This document shows positions 18,577 to 27,730 of a DNA stretch of 64,000 bases, piece by piece. The notes beneath the pieces were generated by a model. That model did not search any database, was not told where the DNA came from, and saw only the letters and a list, made by a program, of their open reading frames with translations. A program made the position numbers and the translations under genes. How positions within the stretch are numbered: position 1 is the stretch's first letter; each line of letters begins with the position of its first letter. This stretch comes from Accumulibacter sp. (GTDB lineage: Bacteria; Pseudomonadota; Gammaproteobacteria; Burkholderiales; Rhodocyclaceae), in NCBI RefSeq assembly GCF_023806635.1, contig NZ_JAMTDQ010000063.1, forward strand, positions 28,642-92,641, written 5' to 3'.

Positions 18577-21465
18577 ATGAAGCTTCCTTTTCGGCGCAAG
18601 CCGACGACCTTGATCTTCTGTTGCGCTGTCGCCGGTGCGTTGGCTGGTGGCTTCTCCACCGCTGCGCGCGCGCAGGGCACGGTACCCTTCCGGGTCGACC
18701 CGCGGCTTCTCGGCTTGCCGCCTGCTGCACCTGCACGACCGGCTGTCGAGGTGCCATCGGAGCGATCTGCGGCCGACGCCAGAGTGGTCGAGCAGCCGGT
18801 GGTGGAGGCGCGCCCGTTGCCGGGGCCGCCTGCCGCCGTAGCGGCCCCCACGGCAACAGGCGATTCCGCTTCGCGTGGCGGAACGGCGACGGCGCCGTCG
18901 GCAGCTGCGGAGTCAGCCCGGCGAGTCCCTACTCCAGCGCCGCCCCCGGCAGCAGCGACGACATCGCCAGCAAGGGCGGGGAGCACGGTCGGCGAAGTCG
19001 AGCCGCCGCTTCCTGCTTCCCGCGCTGCGGCGGGCTCGCCACGGGTTGGGCCGGCGGCGGTCGCCACCAGCCCGGCAACCGGCGGTGGTGGCCAGATGCC
19101 GGCAACACCGCCGGTACCGGCATCCGTCGCTGCACCGACGACCCGACCCATGGCTGGACCTCCGCTGGCGTTGCAGGCAGCCACCGCCGTGCAGCCGTCT
19201 CCGCCGGACAGCGATGTGCCGCGACCGGTGTTCCTGAGTGCGCGCAGCGTTGCGGGTGTTCTCGATCGAGAGGTCGTCGCCGAGGAGGAAGCCGAGCTGC
19301 GCAAGGCGGGCACCGTCCTCACCGCCGAGCGGATGACCTATTCGCCGGTCGAGGACGAGGTCGAGGCAACAGGCAACGTCGAGTTGCGGCAGGCCGAAGA
19401 CCGCATTTCGGGTGCCCAGGCACGCCTCAAGCTCGACGATCAGGTTGGTTTTGTCGACCAGGCGTCCTACTTCATCAAGCGGCAACCGACGGTCGTGCCA
19501 GCCGCCGACGTTGAACAGACGACAGGTTTCGCGGCACCGCGGGTGATCGCCATAAAGCCGGGTCAGAGCAAGGTCAAGGCGGCGCAGAAGCCAGCCAGCG
19601 AGTTGACCGAGGCGCGCGGCGAGGCCGGGCGCATCGATCTGGAGGGCGAGAATCAGTTCCGCCTGAGCAACGCGACCTACACCACGTGCAAGCCAGGCGA
19701 TGACGACTGGTATTTGACCGTCGCCGATCTCAAGCTTGATTACGACAACGAGGTGGGAACAGGAAGCGACGCCACAATCCGCTTCTTCGACGTGCCGATT
19801 CTCCACTCGCCATGGTTGTCGTTCCCGTTGAACAACGAGCGCAAGTCGGGTTTCCTGACCCCGAGCTACGGTTCCAGCAACAGCAGCGGTATCGAAGTGA
19901 CGGTGCCCTACTACTGGAACATCGCGCCGAACATGGACGCTACCTTCGAACCGCGGCTGCTGACCAAGCGTGGCGTGCAGCTCGGCAGCCAGTTTCGCTA
20001 CCTCAACGAGGCCTTTGGCGGTATCTACCGCGGCGATGTCCTGTTCGAGTACCTGCCTCATGACCGCTTGGCGGACCGGGATCGCTGGGGCGTTGGTGTG
20101 CAGTACTCGCAGGCGACGGCGAGCGGCTTCAGCGGGACGGTGAACTTCAACCGGGTTTCGGACAACGACTATTACACCGACCTGTCGAGCCGCATCACCG
20201 ATACGTCGCGCGTACAACTCCTGCAGCAGGGAACCGTCACCTATAGCGGCGGTGGCTGGTGGACGGCGACGGCCAACGTCCAGTCTTTCCAGACGCTGGA
20301 ACCGGATCCGAAGAATCCGGTCACGAAGCCGTATCGTCTGCTGCCACAGATCACCGTCAATGCCCGGCAGCCGGATCTGTTCTTCACTGACAGTTCCTTC
20401 TACGGGCAGTACACCTCATTCGTCCATCCCGAGAAGGCTCTGGTGGAAGGGCAGAGGATTGTCCTGCAGCCACAGATTTCGGTTCCGTTCGTGACCCCGG
20501 GGTGGTACGTCACCCCCAGAGTGGGCGTAAACATCACCCACTACGACCTTTCCTATCCTGCCGGCAGTGTTCTGCGACCGGAATCGATCAGCCGTACCTT
20601 GCCGATCTTCAGTGTCGATTCGGGAATGACTTTTGAAAGGTCGAGCGTCTGGTTCGACCGCGAGTACACGCAGACGCTCGAGCCCCGCTTGTTCTACCTC
20701 AACATTCCCTACAAGAACCAGGACGACATACCGATCTTTGATACCGCGCTGGCGGACTTCAACTTCGCCCAGATCTTTGCAGACAACCAGTTCTCCGGCT
20801 GGGATCGCTTCAACAATGCCAACCAACTGACAGCCGCCCTGAGTTCGCGCCTGATCGATCCGGTGACCGGGGCGGAGGTCATGCGCGCGATGATCGGCCA
20901 ACTCTTCTACTTTGCCGACGACAAGGTGGCGTTGCCGGGTACCACCAATCGCAAATGGGGGTCGTCGGATTTCCTCGCGGCTTTCAGTGGTCAGATCTGG
21001 CCCCGGGTGTATGTGGACGCGGCGTTGCAGTATGACCCGAGCGACTCGCAGTTCGAACGCTACGCCGTTGGTGCCCGTTACCATCCATCGCCAGGCAGAG
21101 CGCTCAACGCGAGCTACATTTACAATACGGAGGCTTCGGTTCCCATCAAGCAGGTCGACCTTTCCGGATATTGGCCGATCGCTGGTCGCTGGCAGGCGGT
21201 GGGCCGCTACAATTACTCATTCCTGCAAAATACGCCGATCGAGATCATTGGTGGGCTGGAATACAATGCCGGTTGCTGGGCCGTGCGCACGGTGGCACAC
21301 CGGTTGCAGACGGCGCAGGCCGAATCGACGACGCAGTTCTTCGTCCAGCTCGAACTCAATGGCCTGTCGAGCCTGGGTTCGAGTACCCAGAGCCTGCTGC
21401 AGCGCCGCATTCCTGGCTACGCGGGCGGGGTGACAGGCAGTGACCAGGGTCTCGCCCAGTGGTAA
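18577..21465 (+). CDS. lptD: LPS-assembly protein LptD with long Ala/Pro-rich insertion
   Basis: Outer-membrane barrel that inserts lipopolysaccharide into the outer leaflet with LptE. The 962-aa product has a signal peptide (MKLPFRRKPTTLIFC, cleavage near ARA-Q) and a low-complexity Ala/Pro/Thr-rich stretch at about 45-220. An OstA/LptA-like jellyroll domain follows (LTAERMTYSPVEDEVEATG), then the barrel to the C terminus. Usual LptD is about 750-850 residues; the excess is the low-complexity stretch. The mature protein has only two Cys (in YTTCKPGDDDW and NAGCWAVRTV), permitting a single inter-domain disulfide. ATG 18577 puts the signal peptide first. Confidence 0.95.
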   Translation: MKLPFRRKPTTLIFCCAVAGALAGGFSTAARAQGTVPFRVDPRLLGLPPAAPARPAVEVPSERSAADARVVEQPVVEARPLPGPPAAVAAPTATGDSASRGGTATAPSAAAESARRVPTPAPPPAAATTSPARAGSTVGEVEPPLPASRAAAGSPRVGPAAVATSPATGGGGQMPATPPVPASVAAPTTRPMAGPPLALQAATAVQPSPPDSDVPRPVFLSARSVAGVLDREVVAEEEAELRKAGTVLTAERMTYSPVEDEVEATGNVELRQAEDRISGAQARLKLDDQVGFVDQASYFIKRQPTVVPAADVEQTTGFAAPRVIAIKPGQSKVKAAQKPASELTEARGEAGRIDLEGENQFRLSNATYTTCKPGDDDWYLTVADLKLDYDNEVGTGSDATIRFFDVPILHSPWLSFPLNNERKSGFLTPSYGSSNSSGIEVTVPYYWNIAPNMDATFEPRLLTKRGVQLGSQFRYLNEAFGGIYRGDVLFEYLPHDRLADRDRWGVGVQYSQATASGFSGTVNFNRVSDNDYYTDLSSRITDTSRVQLLQQGTVTYSGGGWWTATANVQSFQTLEPDPKNPVTKPYRLLPQITVNARQPDLFFTDSSFYGQYTSFVHPEKALVEGQRIVLQPQISVPFVTPGWYVTPRVGVNITHYDLSYPAGSVLRPESISRTLPIFSVDSGMTFERSSVWFDREYTQTLEPRLFYLNIPYKNQDDIPIFDTALADFNFAQIFADNQFSGWDRFNNANQLTAALSSRLIDPVTGAEVMRAMIGQLFYFADDKVALPGTTNRKWGSSDFLAAFSGQIWPRVYVDAALQYDPSDSQFERYAVGARYHPSPGRALNASYIYNTEASVPIKQVDLSGYWPIAGRWQAVGRYNYSFLQNTPIEIIGGLEYNAGCWAVRTVAHRLQTAQAESTTQFFVQLELNGLSSLGSSTQSLLQRRIPGYAGGVTGSDQGLAQW

Positions 21466-21470
21466 AGTCG

Positions 21471-22778
21471 ATGATCACCTTACTGTTGCGTGGCGCGCTG
21501 GTCAGCTCCTGTCTCGTCGGCGCAGCGGTCGCGCAGCAGCGGCCTGGCAGCCAGCCTGTACCGGTTGACCGGGTGATTGCCGTGGTCAATGACGAGGTGA
21601 TCACGAGACATGACTTGCGGGCGCGTCTCGATTCGGCACTGGCGCAGCTGAAACGACAGGGAATGCAGCCACCGCCCAGGGACGTGCTCGAGCGGCAGGT
21701 TCTGGAACGGCTGGTGGTCGACAGGGTACAACTGCAACTGGCTCGCGACATGGGCTTGCGTGTCGACGACGCACAGCTGGAGCAGGCGTTGCAGCGCATT
21801 GCCAGCGGCAATCGCATGACGCTGGGTCAGTTCCGGGCTGCGCTGGAGAAGGATGGTATCGTCTTTGCCAGCTTTCGCGAGGAAATCCGCGCCGAGATGA
21901 CCATTGCCCGCGTACGCGAGCGCGAAGTCGACAGCAAGATATTCATCTCGGACGGTGAGATCGACAACTATCTGTCGGGTGTGTCGACTCCGGGGGGCGC
22001 GGGTGAGGAGTATCGGCTGGCGCACATTCTCCTGCGCGCGCCCGAATCCGCCAGCCCCGAGCAGATCCAGAAGCTGCGGGCCAAGGCCGAACAGGTGCTT
22101 GATCGGCTGCGAAAGGGTGATGACTTCGGCCAACTGGCAGCAAGCTACTCGGATGCCCCGGACGGCATGAAGGGCGGTGACCTCGGCTGGCGGCCCATCG
22201 ATCGCCTGCCCGCCATCTTTGCCGAGGCCAGCGGCAGGCTGAAGGTGGGTGAGGTGTCACCGATTCTTCGCAGCTCCAATGGTTTTCATCTGGTCAAGCT
22301 GCTGGACAAGCGTGGCGGCGGCGCGGTGGCGGCTGTCGAGCAGACGCACGCCCGCCATATCCTGATCAAGGTGAACGAGATCGTCTCCGAACCCGAGGCG
22401 CGGCACAAGATCGAGGGTCTGCGGCAGCGGATCAGCCATGGCGAGCGTTTCGCCGAACTGGCGCGACTCTTCTCGCAGGACGGATCGGCGTCCAAGGGGG
22501 GCGACCTCGGCTGGATCTATCCCGGTGACACGGTTCCCGAGTTCGAGCGGGCCATGAATCAACTCGCACCAGGCGAACTCAGCCAGCCGGTGCAGTCACC
22601 TTTCGGCTACCACCTGATCGAGGTGCTTGAGCGGCGGGTGCAGGACGTGTCGAGCGAGCGACAGCGGGTGGCCGCCCGTCAGACGCTGCGCGAACGCAAG
22701 CGTGACGAGGCTTACCAGGACTGGCTGCGGCAGGCGCGCGACCGTGCCTATGTGGAAATCCGGCTGGAGGAGGGCTAG
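21471..22778 (+). CDS. surA: Periplasmic chaperone / peptidyl-prolyl isomerase SurA
   Basis: Escorts outer-membrane proteins, including LptD, through the periplasm. The 435-aa product has a signal peptide (MITLLLRGALVSSCLVGAAVA), a SurA N-domain (about 32-150), and two parvulin domains starting near YRLAHILLRAP and THARHILIKVN, each ending in a GFHLVKLLD/GYHLIEVLE-type strand. The ATG at 21471 follows the lptD stop by five bases; a GTG at 21459 overlapping lptD is an alternative. It is in the lptD-surA-pdxA-rsmA order seen widely in proteobacteria. Confidence 0.96.
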   Translation: MITLLLRGALVSSCLVGAAVAQQRPGSQPVPVDRVIAVVNDEVITRHDLRARLDSALAQLKRQGMQPPPRDVLERQVLERLVVDRVQLQLARDMGLRVDDAQLEQALQRIASGNRMTLGQFRAALEKDGIVFASFREEIRAEMTIARVREREVDSKIFISDGEIDNYLSGVSTPGGAGEEYRLAHILLRAPESASPEQIQKLRAKAEQVLDRLRKGDDFGQLAASYSDAPDGMKGGDLGWRPIDRLPAIFAEASGRLKVGEVSPILRSSNGFHLVKLLDKRGGGAVAAVEQTHARHILIKVNEIVSEPEARHKIEGLRQRISHGERFAELARLFSQDGSASKGGDLGWIYPGDTVPEFERAMNQLAPGELSQPVQSPFGYHLIEVLERRVQDVSSERQRVAARQTLRERKRDEAYQDWLRQARDRAYVEIRLEEG

Positions 22779-22781
22779 GTC

Positions 22782-23771
22782 GTGTCGCGCCTGCCGGTGA
22801 TCGCGGTGACCGTTGGCGAGCCCGCGGGCATTGGCCCAGACATCTGCCTGCGCTTGCTTGATCGGGCGCGCCAGGAACCCTTTGCGGCCCGTATCGTCGT
22901 CCTCGCCGACCGCTTCCAGCTGGCCGAGCGCGCGGCGTCTCTGGGACTGCCGGTCAGCCTGCGTGACTGGGAAGCATCGCAGCCGGCGCGTGCGGACACC
23001 CTGGACGTGCTGCACCTGCCGTTGGCCGTACGGGCATCAGCCGGCCGCCTCGACGCCGCCAACGCGCCGCAGGTCCTGGCCATGCTCGATCGCGCTCTGG
23101 CCGGTTGCCGGTCCGGCGAGTTTGCGGCGATGGTCACCGGACCGGTACACAAGGGGGTGATCAACGACGCCGGCATGCAGTTCACCGGGCATACCGAGTA
23201 CCTCGCCGAACAGACCGGCACCTCGCGTGTGGTGATGATGCTTGCCGGCGGTGGGCTGCGGGTTGCGCTGGTGACGACGCACCTGCCTCTCAAGCAGGTG
23301 CCGGCTGCCTTGACCCATGCGGCACTGGAGGAGACTCTGCGCATCCTGCACAGGGAGATGGGCCGCAAGTACGGCATCACCCGTCCTCGCATCCTGGTCG
23401 CCGGGCTCAATCCGCACGCCGGGGAGGGCGGTTACCTTGGTCGCGAGGAGATTGCTGTCATCATTCCAGTCCTCGAACGTCTGCGTGCGGAGGAAGGGAT
23501 GACCCTGCTCGGCCCGCTGCCGGCAGACACGATGTTTTCGCGGCCGGTACTGGCGCGCGGTGACTGTGTTCTGGCGATGTATCATGATCAGGGCCTGCCC
23601 GTCCTGAAGTACGCGAGCTTCGGTCACGGCATCAACGTGACCCTGGGGCTACCGATCATCCGCACTTCGGTCGACCATGGTACCGCCCTCGACCTGGCAG
23701 GCAGCGGTCAGGCCGATCCGGGCAGCCTGTTCGTCGCCATCGAGCAGGCCATCGAGATGGCGTGCCGTTGA
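22782..23771 (+). CDS. pdxA: 4-hydroxythreonine-4-phosphate dehydrogenase PdxA
   Basis: NAD-dependent, metal-requiring oxidation in the DXP-dependent pyridoxal-phosphate pathway. The 329-aa length is normal. Signatures include [15 protein letters not shown] at the N terminus, [13 protein letters not shown] with a metal His, VTTHLPL, and [19 protein letters not shown] near the C terminus. It starts with GTG at 22782 behind GGAGGAGGG, three bases after the surA stop. Its end overlaps the start of rsmA. Confidence 0.97.
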   Translation: MSRLPVIAVTVGEPAGIGPDICLRLLDRARQEPFAARIVVLADRFQLAERAASLGLPVSLRDWEASQPARADTLDVLHLPLAVRASAGRLDAANAPQVLAMLDRALAGCRSGEFAAMVTGPVHKGVINDAGMQFTGHTEYLAEQTGTSRVVMMLAGGGLRVALVTTHLPLKQVPAALTHAALEETLRILHREMGRKYGITRPRILVAGLNPHAGEGGYLGREEIAVIIPVLERLRAEEGMTLLGPLPADTMFSRPVLARGDCVLAMYHDQGLPVLKYASFGHGINVTLGLPIIRTSVDHGTALDLAGSGQADPGSLFVAIEQAIEMACR

Positions 23772-24574
23772 CGGCGACCGCTGATCGGCTGCGGCCGCAT
23801 CGCCCACGCAAGCGGTTTGGCCAGCATTTCCTGGTTGATCAGGATGTCATTGCGTGCATTGTCGCCTGCCTGCAGCTGCAACGCGGCGACCGGATGGTCG
23901 AGATCGGTCCCGGTCTGGGAGCCTTGACCGGCCCATTGCTGCAGCGGCTGGAGCACCTGCACGTGGTCGAAATCGATCGCGACATCATCGCCCGCCTGCA
24001 GCGAAGGTACCCGCCCGATCGCCTGACGATACACGCTGGCGACGCTCTGGATTTCGATTTCGACCGCCTGGAGGCGGCGACAGGCGCTAGGCTGCGGATC
24101 GTCGGCAACCTGCCGTACAACATATCGACGCCGCTTCTCTTCCACCTCGTGCGCTTCGCTCGCATGATCGGCGACATGCACTTCATGCTGCAACGGGAAG
24201 TCGTCGAGCGCATGGTCGCTGTTCCGGGCTGCAGCGTCTTCGGCCGCCTGTCGGTCATGCTGCAGTACCGTTTCGAGATGGAAGCATTGCTGCATGTGCC
24301 GCCCACGGCCTTCGACCCGGCGCCGCGGGTCGATTCAACGGTGGTGCGTCTGGTTCCGCGGCCACCGGAGAAACTGGTCGCATACGACGAGAAGCGTTTC
24401 GCCGCGGTCGTTGCCGCTGCCTTCGCACAGCGGCGAAAGATGCTGCGCAACAGCCTTGGCGGTTTGGTCGAGAGTTCGCAGCTGGCAGCGCTTGGTGTTG
24501 CCTCGAGCTGCCGCGCCGAAGACCTGTCGGTTGCCGACTACGTTCGCTTGGCGAACTCGAGGCAAGGCCGCTAG
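23762..24574 (+). CDS. rsmA: 16S rRNA (adenine1518/1519-N6) dimethyltransferase RsmA (KsgA)
   Basis: Dimethylates the two adjacent adenines in the 3' loop of 16S rRNA. The 270-aa product has the SAM site [11 protein letters not shown], acidic loop VVEIDRD, catalytic GNLPYNIS (NLPY) and a C-terminal helical domain with [15 protein letters not shown] 23762 overlaps the pdxA end by ten bases, and the N-terminal [14 protein letters not shown] block supports this start. It is the last gene of the lptD operon. Confidence 0.97.
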   Translation: MPLTATADRLRPHRPRKRFGQHFLVDQDVIACIVACLQLQRGDRMVEIGPGLGALTGPLLQRLEHLHVVEIDRDIIARLQRRYPPDRLTIHAGDALDFDFDRLEAATGARLRIVGNLPYNISTPLLFHLVRFARMIGDMHFMLQREVVERMVAVPGCSVFGRLSVMLQYRFEMEALLHVPPTAFDPAPRVDSTVVRLVPRPPEKLVAYDEKRFAAVVAAAFAQRRKMLRNSLGGLVESSQLAALGVASSCRAEDLSVADYVRLANSRQGR

Positions 24575-24774
24575 TTCGCGCGGTCGGCGTGATGGCAAAC
24601 GTGATGGACGCCTGATCGGATCAGGCAGGACGCAGATCGCGGTCAGCGCCATGAACACGACGGGGGTTCCCGGCGCCGCATGCTGCGCAAGCCGATGGGG
24701 GGGCGCCGCGTGCGGATTGGCGGCCCCCATCTTGTCAGGCGTTCCCGGTCGCTGCCGGGCAGCAGGGATCCTCT
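24575..24774. other. Intergenic region between convergent rsmA and DUF2892 gene
   Basis: 200 bases with no credible gene. It contains GCCTGATC-G-GATCAGGC at 24610-24626, a perfect 8-bp inverted repeat around one base with no following T-run, and a GC-rich weak hairpin near 24740-24765. These may act in termination of the convergent transcripts, but no canonical intrinsic terminator is visible. Confidence 0.4.
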
Positions 24775-24972
24775 TCAGGAATTCCTCTTCACCGGGCATG
24801 TATTCATGCCGAGCAGCGTGTAGGCAGGGCAGACTCCGAAGATGCCGGTCAGCAGGGGCACGACACCGATCCAGCCCCAAGCGCCGATCATGCCCAGGGC
24901 GGCCATGGCGATGAGCGCAATTCCGACTGCGATACGCAGCACTTTGTCTATTCCACCGACGTTGGTTTTCAT
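24775..24972 (-). CDS. Small DUF2892 inner-membrane protein
   Basis: The 65-aa product begins MKTNVGGIDKVLRIAVG, then has two hydrophobic segments (about 14-32 and 34-50) and ends GVCPAYTLLGMNTCPVKR. The NVG-D-R N-terminal block and CPxYxLLGxxTC end are the DUF2892/YgaP-type membrane domain, often encoded beside rhodaneses and Crp/Fnr regulators. The two Cys near the C terminus are conserved in the family. ATG 24972 has CGGAGTT upstream. The molecular role is unknown; a link to the Crp/Fnr gene upstream is suggested by orientation and a 123-base gap. Confidence 0.85.
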   Translation of the reverse strand: MKTNVGGIDKVLRIAVGIALIAMAALGMIGAWGWIGVVPLLTGIFGVCPAYTLLGMNTCPVKRNS

Positions 24973-25095
24973 GATGAACTCCGTTTTGCGGTTGTTGATG
25001 ATCGCCGCAGGATAGGCAGCGATCGCCGCGATGTATGTAACCGTGGTCACAGAGGGTACTGCGCGGCCTGGGCGACTCGGCAAAATGCCGCGGGT

Positions 25096-25770
25096 TCAGC
25101 GCCCAGCGTCGGCCAGTTGCCGGAGGCCCGCACGATCGACGACGACGATCTGCTCGCGCGCGAGCGACACGAAGCCGGCGGCAGCAAAGTTCTTGAGCAG
25201 GCGACTGACGATCTCGCGAACGCTTCCGAGCTCTTCGGCGAGGGCTTGGTGGGTGCAGTAGATGGCATCGCCGCGGGCAAGCAGCAGCTTGGCAAGTCTC
25301 TGGTCGAGACGGTGGAAAGCGACCTCCTCGACGAGTTGCATCAGCTCGGCGATGCGTTCGGCAAAGAGTCGGAAGACGAAGTCGCGAAAGGGGCGGCTGG
25401 TGGCGACCAGTTCCTCGAAAACGGCGATTGGCAGGAGGAGCAGAGAGACCGGCGTCTCGGCTATGCCGCGCGCGGAATAGGGGCTGCCGGCGAGCAGGCA
25501 GCTCGAGGTGATGACGCACGAATCGCCTGCCGGGACCCGGTAGAGCAGTATCTCGCGTCCGCCCGCCGAGATCTTCACGACCTTGATCGTGCCGTGGAGG
25601 ATCAGCGGGAAGCCCTTGCACGTCTGTCCTTCCGCGAACACCTCACGGCTGGTCGGCAACTGCAGGGGGGTCGCCGCCTGGCACAATGCCGCCAGCTGGC
25701 TGGCCGGCAAGGTGCGCAGTGCCGGGTAGAGCAGCAGTAGCGCCTGTTGCTGATCCGCTCGCTTTTCCAT
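25096..25770 (-). CDS. Crp/Fnr-family transcriptional regulator, cysteine-rich
   Basis: The 224-aa product has an N-terminal cyclic-nucleotide-binding-like beta-roll (about 20-130), a dimerisation helix (about 131-160) and a C-terminal winged helix whose recognition region is THQALAEELGSVREIVSRLL (173-192). It carries Cys at 30, 51, 85, 91 and 172; the spacing is not the N-terminal Cys cluster of classical FNR. The cAMP-contact residues of CRP are not evident. A redox or small-molecule sensor is plausible. ATG 25770 overlaps the xthA stop, so the two are probably co-transcribed. Confidence 0.88.
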   Translation of the reverse strand: MEKRADQQQALLLLYPALRTLPASQLAALCQAATPLQLPTSREVFAEGQTCKGFPLILHGTIKVVKISAGGREILLYRVPAGDSCVITSSCLLAGSPYSARGIAETPVSLLLLPIAVFEELVATSRPFRDFVFRLFAERIAELMQLVEEVAFHRLDQRLAKLLLARGDAIYCTHQALAEELGSVREIVSRLLKNFAAAGFVSLAREQIVVVDRAGLRQLADAGR

Positions 25771-26537
25771 CAATCCGTCAGCTCTGCGGTGACCGGTGCA
25801 TGGTCCGAGGGACGTTCGAGCTTGCGCATCGCGCGTCCGATGCCTGCGGCGGTGCAGCGGGCTGCCAGTGGCGAGGAGAGGAGGATGTGGTCGATTCGCA
25901 ATCCATGATTCTTCTGAAAGCCGAGCATGCGGTAGTCCCACCATGTGAAGCTCCGCTCGGCCTGCGCGAACAGGCGAAAGCTGTCGTGCATGCCGAGGTC
26001 CAGCAGGGCCCGATAGGAACGGCGCTCGGCTTCCGAGCAGAGGACTTGTCCGGCCCAGGCGATCGGATCGTGGACATCGCGGTCTTCGGGCGCAATGTTG
26101 AAGTCGCCGGCGACGATGAGCTGCGGATTGTCGCTCAGGAGTTCGCTGATCCAGCGCTGCAGGGCATCCAGCCAGGCAAGCTTGTACCGGTACTTGTCGC
26201 TGCCGACTGCCTGGCCATTCGGGACGTAGGCGCAGACGACACGGGTTCCCCTGACCGTCGCCGTCAGCAGGCGCATCTGCTCATCAGGCAGCAGGGGGTT
26301 GCCGACCACCACGTCCGTCGCGGGCTCCCGGGTCAGCAGGGCGACACCGTTATAGGTCTTCTGGCCGGCAAATGCGCAGCGATAGCCATGGGCTTCGAGG
26401 TCCAGCCTCGGGAAACTGCAGTCCTCAAGCTTCGTCTCCTGCAGACAGACGATGTCCGGGCGCCCGCTGTCGAGCCACGCCAAGAGCTGTGGCAGGCGGA
26501 TCTTGAGCGAGTTCACGTTCCAGGTAGCGATCTTCAT
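25770..26537 (-). CDS. xthA: Exodeoxyribonuclease III (AP endonuclease)
   Basis: Mg-dependent repair nuclease of the exonuclease III/APE1 fold. The 255-aa product starts MKIATWNVNSLKIRLPQLL with the metal-binding Asn. It continues with LQETKLED (Glu), a VAGDFNIAPEDRDVHDP block (Asp/Asn) and a C-terminal LRIDHILLSS and SDHAPV, giving the catalytic Asp-His. Length and motifs are complete. It is the first gene of a leftward set with the Crp/Fnr regulator and is divergent from the exopolysaccharide locus. Confidence 0.97.
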   Translation of the reverse strand: MKIATWNVNSLKIRLPQLLAWLDSGRPDIVCLQETKLEDCSFPRLDLEAHGYRCAFAGQKTYNGVALLTREPATDVVVGNPLLPDEQMRLLTATVRGTRVVCAYVPNGQAVGSDKYRYKLAWLDALQRWISELLSDNPQLIVAGDFNIAPEDRDVHDPIAWAGQVLCSEAERRSYRALLDLGMHDSFRLFAQAERSFTWWDYRMLGFQKNHGLRIDHILLSSPLAARCTAAGIGRAMRKLERPSDHAPVTAELTD

Positions 26538-26988
26538 CGGCGGACGACGGGGTGGCGCGAAGGGTCCCTCAGGGCGACCCTGCGCTGTCCGGTCACCCTT
26601 CTGTTGAGCACTTATATGAGCATGTTAGCGTATCGTCTGTTGTTTTCGCCGTCATTGCTCAAGAAATGGTGCGCAGTGTGCGTTATTTCCCTTGTGCGAG
26701 GTGCTGCAGCCGGTATCCTTCGACCGTTGCCAAGCCCGTTCGGGTAGTGTCTGACTGGAAGGGCGCTCGTGGCATTGCGGTGCGTGGGAGCAGGCGTCCG
26801 GTGTGAGTGGCAAGCAGCGTGGGCTCGTAATCTTGCGGGCGTTTTTGTGCTCGCTCGAGCGCTGCGCCTTTCTTGCCGTCCGGGCCAATTCCACTATACT
26901 GTCGCGCGCTCCATGGGGGGCGCCGGCCCGGGCACGAGTCACTTGTGGTGAACCGTTTCCAAGCTGGGGATTTGAATAGGAGAAAACC
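26538..26988. other. 451-base intergenic region upstream of the exopolysaccharide locus
   Basis: It separates leftward xthA from the rightward 37-kb polysaccharide locus and holds no gene with recognisable content; the open frames across it are compositional. A direct repeat TGAGCA-N6-TGAGCA lies at about 26605-26622. A sigma-70-like promoter is at 26873-26900. I looked for a sigma-54 site (GG-N10-GC with TTGC), because XrtA loci are often sigma-54/PrsR controlled, and found none convincing. Confidence 0.5.
26873..26900 (+). promoter_or_regulatory. Candidate sigma-70 promoter of the exopolysaccharide locus
   Basis: TTGCCG (four of six matches) at 26873-26878 and TATACT (five of six) at 26895-26900 are separated by 16 bases. 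Predicted initiation near 26907 would give a leader of about 80 nt before the first gene, whose ATG at 26989 has the strong site AGGAGAAAACC. Motif-based only. Confidence 0.55.
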
Positions 26989-27624
26989 ATGCTCAAGCGC
27001 CTGAATGCCGTCATTGGCGTTATCCTTCGTTGGTTCGTGCCGGCCGTCACCGTAGCCTTGGCCGCCGGTTGCGCCTCGTCGTTCCCGCCGGCACCCGTCT
27101 CGGCAGCATCGTCCGACTATCGCTACATCATCGGTCCTGGCGACAACGTCAATATCGTCGTCTGGCGCAATCCGGAGCTTTCGATGTCGGTGCCCGTGCG
27201 TCCAGATGGACTCATTGCCGGTCCCTTGATCGAGGACATGCAGGCGATGGGCAAGACGCCGACCGCACTGGCACGCGACATGGAGAAAGCCCTCGGAACC
27301 TTCATCCGCGATCCGATCGTTACCGTCATCGTCACCGGTTTCGTCGGTACCCAGGCCGAACAGATCCGGGTCATCGGCGAGGCGGCCAAGCCGCAGTCGC
27401 TTCCCTACCGACAGAACATGACCCTGCTTGACGTGATGATCGCCGTTGGTGGGCTGACCGACTTCGCCGATGGCAATCGCGCGTCTGTCCTGCGGGTCAA
27501 CCCCGAAGGACCGAGCCAGCAATATGGCGTTCGCCTGACCGACCTGATTCGACGGGGGGATGTCTCGGCGAACGTCGACATGAAACCGGGTGATGTGCTG
27601 ATCATTCCGCAGAGCTGGTTCTGA
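26989..27624 (+). CDS. XrtA-system polysaccharide export lipoprotein (Wza/EpsD-like, short form)
   Basis: Predicted periplasmic/outer-membrane exporter component of the polysaccharide. The 211-aa product has a lipoprotein-type signal ending LAAGC (Cys28), a poly-export domain (YRYIIGPGDNVNIVVW, then VPVRPDGLIAGPL), and an SLBB-like domain (IRVIGEAAKPQSLPY, TLLDVMIAVGGLTDFA) ending GDVLIIPQSWF. It lacks the long extra domains and membrane helix of full Wza, as expected for the short family found in XrtA loci. It is the first gene of the locus, with AGGAG six bases before the ATG. Confidence 0.92.
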   Translation: MLKRLNAVIGVILRWFVPAVTVALAAGCASSFPPAPVSAASSDYRYIIGPGDNVNIVVWRNPELSMSVPVRPDGLIAGPLIEDMQAMGKTPTALARDMEKALGTFIRDPIVTVIVTGFVGTQAEQIRVIGEAAKPQSLPYRQNMTLLDVMIAVGGLTDFADGNRASVLRVNPEGPSQQYGVRLTDLIRRGDVSANVDMKPGDVLIIPQSWF

Positions 27625-27730
27625 TCCACGGGTGGCAGGCCGTCCCGTTGCAATCCTGGTTCCATTTCGTGCCCTCGCGCCATGCGGTCTGGCGGGGGCC
27701 GCAACCGCTAACTGATAAAGTCTGAATCCG

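Noticed and set aside
24610-24626. 8-bp perfect inverted repeat after rsmA as a terminator
   Set aside because: A one-base loop and no T-run do not make a standard intrinsic terminator.
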